DNA from: Ehretia macrophylla
Lineage: Eukaryota; Streptophyta; Magnoliopsida; Boraginales; Ehretiaceae
DNA: 64,000 nucleotides
Assembly (NCBI GenBank): GCA_037974665.1
Contig: CM075780.1
Coordinates: 3,320,501-3,384,500 of the forward strand
Reading direction: 5' to 3'
The notes below the pieces were generated by a model, which was not told where the DNA came from, made no database searches, and was given only the letters and a program-made list of their open reading frames with translations. Within the stretch, counting starts at the first letter, position 1. Every line of letters starts with the position of its first letter. Positions 57,421 through 64,000 of the stretch are shown in pieces. The translations under genes and the position numbers were made by a program.

Positions 57421-57978
57421 CTTTTCAATTTTTTTTGCCCTGGTTAGGGTTGCCAAGATACTTTATCCACCAAATCTCTATTACTGAATCCCATGGAACA
57501 TTGGGCAAGACAACTTCGCTTCACGTAAAGGCTGGGCCCGATAAACCGAGGGCGTAGGGTTTGTGACCAGGTCTCCGTCGCTCCGGTGCCCATAACTTTT
57601 GATCCGTAAGGAGTGACGCGGTGCACAGCATACCGTTGCAAAGATCTCTGAGAGCTCTACGACGGGGGCAGCCTACTTGCTCGTTGTGCCCATTTTCGGT
57701 GCCCAAAATCGAATGTTTTCATCAGTTTCAAGCCACTTTTCTTTGTTTACTCTGTTTTTCCATCCCGGATCGTACGTCGTGAACTGTTAAAAGGACGACA
57801 GCCTGACTCGCGGGACATCAAGCGCCCTACAACGTGTCGATATCACGTCTTCCATGCATGCTATGTTGTTGAAGCGGACGGGTTGTCGTTAAGCCCATTG
57901 GGCCATTTGAATGGCTCATCTCTCTAGGCTGGGACTGTGAGCAGTTAACACATAAAGCAATTGTGCCCTCAACATGAC

Positions 57979-58098
57979 GGGTGCGATCATACCAGTACTA
58001 ATGCACTGAATCCCATCAGAACTTCGAAGTTAAGCGTGCTTGGGCGAGAGTAGTGCAAGGATGGGTGACCCCCCTGAGAAGTCCTCGTGTTGCACTCC
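57979..58098 (+). rRNA. 5S rRNA: 5S ribosomal RNA gene, 1-nt insertion
   Basis: 120 nt: an extra C at 91-95, as in 54629. Also C18T, C29T, G31A, C46T, A77G, T79A, G98A and C117T. GTGCAAGG type. Leader ATAAAGC. Confidence 0.93.
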
Positions 58099-58655
58099 TT
58101 TTTCAATTTTTTTTGCCCTTGTTATGGTTGCCAAGATACTTTATCCACCAAATCTCTATTACTGAATCACACGGAACATTGGGCAAGACAACTTCACTTC
58201 ACGTAGAGGCTGGGCCCGCAAATCAAGGGCGTAGGGTTTGTGACCAGGTCTCCGTCGCTCCGGTGCCCATAACTTTTGATCTGTAAGGAGTTACACGGTG
58301 CACAGCATACCGTTCCAAAGCTCTCTGAGACCTCTACGACGGGGGCAGCCAGTTTGCTCGCTATGCTAGTTTTTGGAGCCCAAAATTGAACATTTTCATC
58401 AGTTTCAGGCCATTTTTCTTCTTTTGCTCTGTTTTTCTGTCTCATATCATACGTTGTGAACTGTTAAAAGGACGACAACCTGACTCGCGGGACGTAAGAG
58501 GGCCTACAGCGTGTCGATATAACGTCTTACGAGGTTGCTGCGTTGTTGAAGTGGATGGGTTGCCGTTAAGCCCATTGGGCCTTTTGAATGGGCCATCTCT
58601 CTTGGCTGGGACTGTGAACCATTAACACAAATAGGAATTGTGCCCTCAACATGAC

Positions 58656-58773
58656 GGGTGCGATCATACCAGCACTAATACACAGGATCCCAACAGAACT
58701 CCGAAGTTAAGCGTGCTCGTGCGAGAGTAGTACTAGGATGGGTGACCCCTGGGAAGTCCTCGTGTTGCACCCC
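58656..58773 (+). rRNA. 5S rRNA: 5S ribosomal RNA gene, 1-nt deletion
   Basis: 118 nt: one C lost at 91-95 in box C. Also G25A, C29A, T38A, T63C and G65T. Upstream element ACAAATAGG. Confidence 0.93.
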
Positions 58774-59331
58774 CTTTTTAATTTTTTTTGCCCTGGTTAG
58801 TGTTGCCAAGATACTTTATCCACCAAATCTCTATTACTGAATCCCATGGAACATTAGCCAAGACAACTTCGCTTCACGTAAAGGCTGGGCCCGATAAACC
58901 GAGGGCGTAGGGTTTGTGACCAGGTCTCCGTCGCTCCGGTGCCCATAACTTTTGATCCGTAAGGAGTGACGCGGCGCACAACATGCCATTGCAAAGCTCT
59001 CTGAGAACTCAACGACGGGGGCAGACAGCTTGCTCGCTGTGCCGGTTTTTGGTGCCCAAAATCGAACGTTTTCATCAGTTTTAGGACGCTTTTCTTCTTT
59101 TGCTATGTTTTTTCATCCAGGATCGTACGTCGTGAACTGTTTAAAGCACGACAACCTGACTCGCGGGACATTAGAGGGCCCTACAATGTGTTGATATCAT
59201 GTCCTGCGAAGAGCTACGGTGTTGAAGTGGATGGGTTGCCGTTAAGCCCATTGTGCCTTTTGAATGGGCCATCTCTCTAGGCTGGGTTTGTGAACCGTTA
59301 ACACATATAGGAATTGTGCCCTCAACATGAC

Positions 59332-59450
59332 GGGTACGATCATACCAGCAATAATTCACCAGATCCCATCAGAACTCCGAAGTTATGCGTGCTCGGGTGA
59401 GAGTAGTACTAGGATGGGTGACCCCTTGGGAAGTCCTTGTGTTGCACCCC
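59332..59450 (+). rRNA. 5S rRNA: 5S ribosomal RNA gene
   Basis: 119 nt with G5A, C20A, G25T, G30A, A55T, T63C, C67T, C95T and C107T; shares G5A, G25T, G30A, T63C and C95T with 57302. TATA class. Confidence 0.94.
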
Positions 59451-60009
59451 CTTTTCAATTTTTTTTGCCCTAGTTAGGGTTGCCAAGATACTTTATCCAA
59501 CAAATCTCTATTACTGAATCCCATTGAACATTGGGCAAGACAACTTCGCTTCACGTAAAGGTTGGGCCCGATAAACCGAGGGCGTAGGGTTTGTGACCAG
59601 GTCTCCGTCGCTCCGGTGCCCATAACTTTTGATCCGTAAGGAGTTACGCGGTGCACAGCATACCGTTGCAAAGCTCTCTGAGAGCTCTACGACGGGGGCA
59701 CAAAGCTTGCTCATTGTGCCCATTTTTGGAGCCCAAAATTGAACGTTTTCATCAGTTTCAGGCCACTTTTCCTCTTTTGCTATGTTTTTCCATCCCGGAT
59801 CATATGTTGCGAGTTGTTAAAATGACGACAACCTGACTCACAGAACATCAGAGGGACCTACAACGTGTAGATATAACATCTTACGAGGATGTTGCGTTGT
59901 TGTAGTGGATGGGTTGTCGTTAAGCCCATTGGGCCTTTTGAATGGGCCGTCTCTCTAGGCTGGGTTTGTGAACAGTTAACACATAAAGGAATTGTGCCCT
60001 CAACATGAC

Positions 60010-60128
60010 GGGTGCGATCATACCAGCACTAATGCACTGGATCCCATCAGAACTTCGAAGTTAAGCGTGCTTGGGCGAGAGTAGTGCAAGGATGGGTGAC
60101 CCCCTGAGAAGTCCTCATGTTGCACCCC
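60010..60128 (+). rRNA. 5S rRNA: 5S ribosomal RNA gene
   Basis: 119 nt with C29T, C46T, A77G, T79A, G98A and G108A. GTGCAAGG type, TAAA class. Confidence 0.95.
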
Positions 60129-60686
60129 CTTTTCAATTTTTTTTGCCCTGGTTAGGGTTGCCAAGATACTTTATCCACCAAATCTCTATTACTGAATCCC
60201 ACGGAACATTAGGCAAGACAACTTCGCTTCACGTAGAGGTTGGGCCCACAAATCGAGGGCGTAGTGTTTGTGACCAGGTCTCCGTCGCTCCGGTGCCCAT
60301 AACTTTTGATCTGTAGAGAGTTACGCGGCGCACAGCATACCATTGCAAAGCTCTCTGAGACCTCTACGACGGGGGTAGCCAGCTTGCTCGCTGTACTCAT
60401 TTTTGGAGCCCAAAATCGAAGGTTTTCATCAGTTTCAGGCCATTTTTCTTCTATTGCTCTATTTTTCCGTCCCGGATCATATGTTGTGAACTGTTAAAAG
60501 GACGACAACCTTACTCGCGGGACGTCAGAGGGCCCTACAATGTGTCGATATAACGTCTTCCGATGTTGCTGCGTTGTTGAAGTGGATGGGTTGTCGTTAA
60601 GCCCATTGGGCCTTTTGAATGGGCCATCTCTCTAGGCTGGGACTGTGAACCGTTAACACATATAGGAATTGTGCCCTCAACATGAC

Positions 60687-60805
60687 GGGTGCGATCATAC
60701 CAGCACTAATGCACTGGATCCCATCAGAACTCCAAAGTTAAGCGTGACTGGGCGAGAGTAGTACTAGGATGGGTGACCCCCTGTGAAGTCCTTGTGTTGC
60801 ACCCC
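60687..60805 (+). rRNA. 5S rRNA: 5S ribosomal RNA gene
   Basis: 119 nt with C29T, G48A, C61A, T62C, G98T and C107T. TATA class. Its spacer carries the GCGTCGCAGAGTATACTG patch near 61003. Confidence 0.95.
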
Positions 60806-61363
60806 CTTTTTAATTTTTTTTGCCCCGGTTAGGGTTGCCAAGATACTTTATCCAACAAACCTCTTTAACTGAATCCCACGGAACATTGGGCAAGACAACT
60901 TCGCTTCACGTAGAGGCTAGGCCCGATAAACCGAGGGCGTAGGGTTTGTGACTAGGTCTCCGTCGCTCCAATGCCCATAACTTTTGATCTGTAATGAGTT
61001 ACGCGTCGCAGAGTATACTGTTGCAAAGCTCTCTGAGAGCTCTACGACGTGGGCAGCTAGCATCCTCGCTGTGCACCTTTTTGGAGCCCAAAATCAAAAA
61101 TTTTCATCAGTTTCACGCAACTTTTCTTCTTTTGCTCTGTTTTTCGTCCCGGATCATACATCGTGAACTGTTAAAAGGACGACAACCTGACTCGCGGGAC
61201 ATCAGAGGGCCCTACAACGTGTCTATATCACGTCTTCCAAGCATGATGCATTGTTAAAGCGGACGGGTTGTCGTTAAGCCCATTGGGCCTTTTGAATGGG
61301 CCATCTCTCTATGCTGGGACCGTGAACTGTTAACACATAAAGGAATTGTGCCCTCAACATGAC

Positions 61364-61482
61364 GGGTGTGATCATACCAGCACTAATGCCCCGGATCCCA
61401 TTAGAACTCTGAAGTTAAGAGTGCTTGGGCGAGAGTAGTACTAGGATGGGAGACCACCTGGGAAGTCCTCGTGTTGCACCCC
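61364..61482 (+). rRNA. 5S rRNA: 5S ribosomal RNA gene
   Basis: 119 nt with C6T, A27C, C39T, C47T, C57A, T88A and C93A. TAAA class. Its spacer repeats the patch of its left neighbour near 61678. Confidence 0.95.
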
Positions 61483-62040
61483 CTTTTCAATTTTTTTTGC
61501 CCTGGTAATGGTTGCCAAGATACTTTATCCACCAAATCTCTATGACCGAATCCCAAGGAACATTGGGCAAGACAACTTCGCTTCACATAGAGGCTGGGCC
61601 CGTAAACCGAGGGCGTAGGATTTGTGACCATGTCTCCGTCGCTCAAGTGCCCATAACTTTTGATCCGTAATGAGTTACGCGTCGCAGAGTATACTGTTGC
61701 AAAGCTCTCTTAGAGCTCTACGACGGGGGCAGCCAGCTTGCTCGCTGTGCCCCTTTTTGGTGCCCAAAATCGAACGTTTTCATAAGTTTTAGGCCACTTT
61801 TCTTCTTTTGCTTTGTTTTTCCAACCAGGATCGTACATCGTGAACTGTTAAAAGGATGACAACCTGACTCGCGGGACATCAGAGGACCTTACAATGTGTT
61901 GATATCACGTCCTGCGAGGATGCTGCGTTGTTGAAGCGGATGGGTTGTCGTTAAGCCCATTGGGCCTTTTGAATAGGCCATCTCTCTAGGTTGGGACTGT
62001 GAACCGTTAACAAATATAGGAATTGTGCCTTCAACATGAC

Positions 62041-62159
62041 GGGTGCGGTCATACCAGCACTAATGCACCGGATCCCATCAGAACTCCGAAGTTAAGCATG
62101 CTTGGGCGAGAGTAGGGCAAGGATGGGTGACCCCCTGGGAAGTCCTCGTGTTGCAGCCC
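62041..62159 (+). rRNA. 5S rRNA: 5S ribosomal RNA gene
   Basis: 119 nt with A8G, G58A, T76G, A77G, T79A and C116G. Derived GTGCAAGG type (GGGCAAGG). TATA class. Confidence 0.95.
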
Positions 62160-62717
62160 CTTTTCAATTTTTTTTGCCTTGGTTAGGCTTGCCAAGATAC
62201 TTTATCCAACAAATCTCTATTACTGAATCCCACGGAACATTGGGCAAGACAACTTCGATTCACGTAGAGGTTAGGCCCTCAAACTGAGGGCGTAGGGTTT
62301 GTGACCAAGTCTCCGTCGCTCCGGTGCCCATAACTTTTGATCCGTAAGGAGTTACGCGGCGCACAGCATACCGTTGCAATGCTCTCTGAGAGCTCTACAA
62401 CGGGGGCAGCCAGCTTGTTCGCTGTGCCCATTTTTGGTGTCCAAAATCGAACATTTTCATCAATTTCAGACCACTTATCTTCTTTTGATCTATTTTTTTG
62501 TCCCGGATCATATGTTGTGAACTTTTCAAAGGACGACAACCTGACTCGCTGGACGTCAGAGAGCCCTACTACGTGTCGATATAACGTCTTGCGAGGATGT
62601 TGCTTTGTTGAAGAGGATGGGTTGTCGTTAAGCCCATTGGGCCTTTTGAATGGGCCATCTCTCTAGGCTGGGATTGTGAACCGTTAACACAAATAGGAAT
62701 TGTGCCCTCAACATGAC

Positions 62718-62836
62718 GGGTGCGATCATACCAGCACTAATTCACCGGATCCCATTAGAACTCCGGAGTTAAGTGCGCTTGGACGAGAGTGGTACTAGAT
62801 TGGGTGACCCCCTAGGAAGTCCTCGTGTTGCACCCC
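62718..62836 (+). rRNA. 5S rRNA: 5S ribosomal RNA gene
   Basis: 119 nt with G25T, C39T, A49G, C57T, T59C, G66A, A74G, G82A, A83T and G97A. Upstream element ACAAATAGG. Confidence 0.93.
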
Positions 62837-63395
62837 TTTTTCAATTTTTTTTGCACTGGTTAGGGTTGCCAAGATACTTTATCCATCAAATCTCTATTAT
62901 TGAATCCCATGGAACATTGGGCAAGACACCTTCGCTTCACGTAGAGGCTGGGCCCGATAAACCAAGGGCGTAGGGTTTGTGACCAGGTCTCCGTCGCTCC
63001 GGTGCCCATAACTTTTGATCCGTAATGAGTTACTCGGCGCACATCATACCGTTGCAAAGCTCTCTAAGAGATCTACGATGGGGGCAGCGAGCATGCTCGT
63101 TGTGCCCCATTTTGGAGCCCAAAATCGAACGTTTTCATCAATTTCAAACCACTTTTCTTCTTTTGCTCTGTTTTTCCGTCCCGAATCGTACGTCATGAAC
63201 TGTTAAAAGGACAACAACCTCACTCGCGGGACATCAGAGGGCCCTACAACGTGTCGATATCACGTCTTATAAGCATGCTGCATTGTTGAAGCAGATGGGT
63301 TGTCGTTAAGCCCATTGGGCCTTTTGAATGGGCCATATCTCTAGGCTGGGACTGTGAAAGGTTAACATATAAAGGAATTGTGCCCTCAACGTTGC

Positions 63396-63514
63396 GGGTG
63401 CGATCATACCAGCACTAATGCACCGGATACCATCCGAACTCCGAAGTTAAGCGTGCTTGGCCGAGACTAGCACTAGGATGGTTGACCCCCTGGGAAGTCC
63501 TCCTGTTGCACCCC
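63396..63514 (+). rRNA. 5S rRNA: 5S ribosomal RNA gene
   Basis: 119 nt with C34A, A40C, G66C, G72C, T76C, G87T and G108C; unusually rich in transversions. Start context GTTGC in place of CATGAC; leader ATATAAAGG. The remaining 486 bases to the window end are spacer, cut inside the TGGGCC cluster. Confidence 0.94.
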
Positions 63515-64000
63515 CTTTTAATTTTTTTTTTGCCCTGGTTAGGGTTGCCAAGATACTTTATCCACCAAATCTCTATTACTGAGTCCCATGGAACATTGGG
63601 CAAGACAACTTCACTTCACGTAGAGGCTGGGCCCGATAAACCGAGGGCGTAGGGTTTGTGACCAGGTCTCCGTCGCTCCGGTGCCCATTACTTTTGATCC
63701 GTAATGAGTTACGCGGTGCACAGCATACCGTTGCAAAGCTTTCTGAGAGCTCTACGATGGGGACAGCCAGCATGCTCGCTGTGCCCATTTTTGGAGCCCA
63801 AAATTGAACGTTTTCATTAGTTTTAGCCCACTTTTCTACTTTTGCTCTGTTTTTTCGTCCCGGATCATATGTTGTGAACTGTTAAAAGGACGACAACCTG
63901 ACTCGCGGGACATCAGAGGGCCATACAACGTGTCGATATAACGTCTTCCGAGGTTGCTGCGTTGTTGAAGCAGATGGGTTGTCGTTAAGACCATTGGGCC

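Larger units (their letters stand above)
54629..60700 (+). repeat. Five-monomer higher-order repeat, about 3.39-kb period
   Basis: Pairs about 3.38-3.39 kb apart share private variants: 54629/57979 (extra C at 91-95, C46T, G98A and the following spacer), 55272/58656 (with CTGCGAAGAGCTACG at 55821/59209) and 56624/60010. A 2030-bp relation (57302/59332) overlaps it. Confidence 0.82.
22245..64000 (+). repeat. 5S rDNA tandem array, right plus-strand part
   Basis: Sixty-two gene copies (three truncated) on the plus strand, ending in spacer. No interruption by foreign sequence was seen. Spacer families mix in short runs, with higher-order units of 3-5 monomers. Confidence 0.97.

Noticed and set aside
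138-63514. Strong CpG decay as the main cause of gene divergence
   Set aside because: Roughly 80 transitions fall on the 12 CpG positions by hand count, only moderately more than their share of the 119 positions, and many are shared by descent. Not strong enough to claim.
1-64000. Cassandra-type TRIM elements, which carry a 5S-like sequence in their LTRs
   Set aside because: Here complete 5S genes with leaders and terminators repeat head to tail every 677 bp, with no LTR borders, primer-binding site or target duplications around each unit.
1-64000. CRISPR array or other prokaryotic repeat system
   Set aside because: The repeat is a eukaryotic 5S gene with Pol III signals, and the 'spacers' are homologous to one another.

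Overview
The window is nuclear DNA of a flowering plant. Almost all of it is one tandem array of 5S ribosomal RNA genes. The repeat unit (monomer) is usually 676-678 bp: a 119-nt 5S gene plus a spacer of about 558 bp. The gene matches the angiosperm 5S rRNA in length and sequence, with a start GGGTGCGATC, an end TTGCACCCC, the internal control region, a C at -1, an AT-rich element near -27 and a T-run terminator just downstream. I read 89 gene copies: 85 of full or nearly full length and 4 truncated. One further monomer has lost its gene. Both window edges cut the array mid-spacer, so it continues outside. Genus or family cannot be told from this sequence.

Layout: 1-14558 is array with genes on the plus strand, interrupted at 6178-9759 by a 3582-bp element with the structure of a solo LTR (TG...CA ends, flanking 5-bp CCGGG duplication). 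14556-22247 is an inverted block with 11 genes on the minus strand. 22245-64000 is array on the plus strand again, with 62 gene copies. The left inversion breakpoint is almost lossless. The right one has lost about 350 bp including one gene.

The array is heterogeneous. No copy equals the consensus; the closest differs at 1 of 119 positions, the worst at 13. Shared variants show that groups of monomers were copied together: a six-monomer duplication (2-12 kb), a four-monomer duplication inside the inversion, a three-monomer unit of 2030 bp at 38-44 kb and a five-monomer unit of about 3.39 kb at 54-61 kb. Small deletions nearly all have 2-7 bp of microhomology at the junction. Two classes of upstream element alternate: ATATAGG ('TATA class') and ATAAAGG ('TAAA class', about 30 of 89 copies, none in the inverted block).

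Conventions: variants are given as consensus base, gene position (1-119) and observed base, read on the gene strand. The consensus is the majority base in this window. Internal promoter regions use published plant/vertebrate 5S numbering: box A about 50-64, intermediate element about 67-72, box C about 80-97. There is no supported protein-coding gene: open frames of 60-150 codons repeating every 677 bp are chance readings of the 5S gene and spacer.
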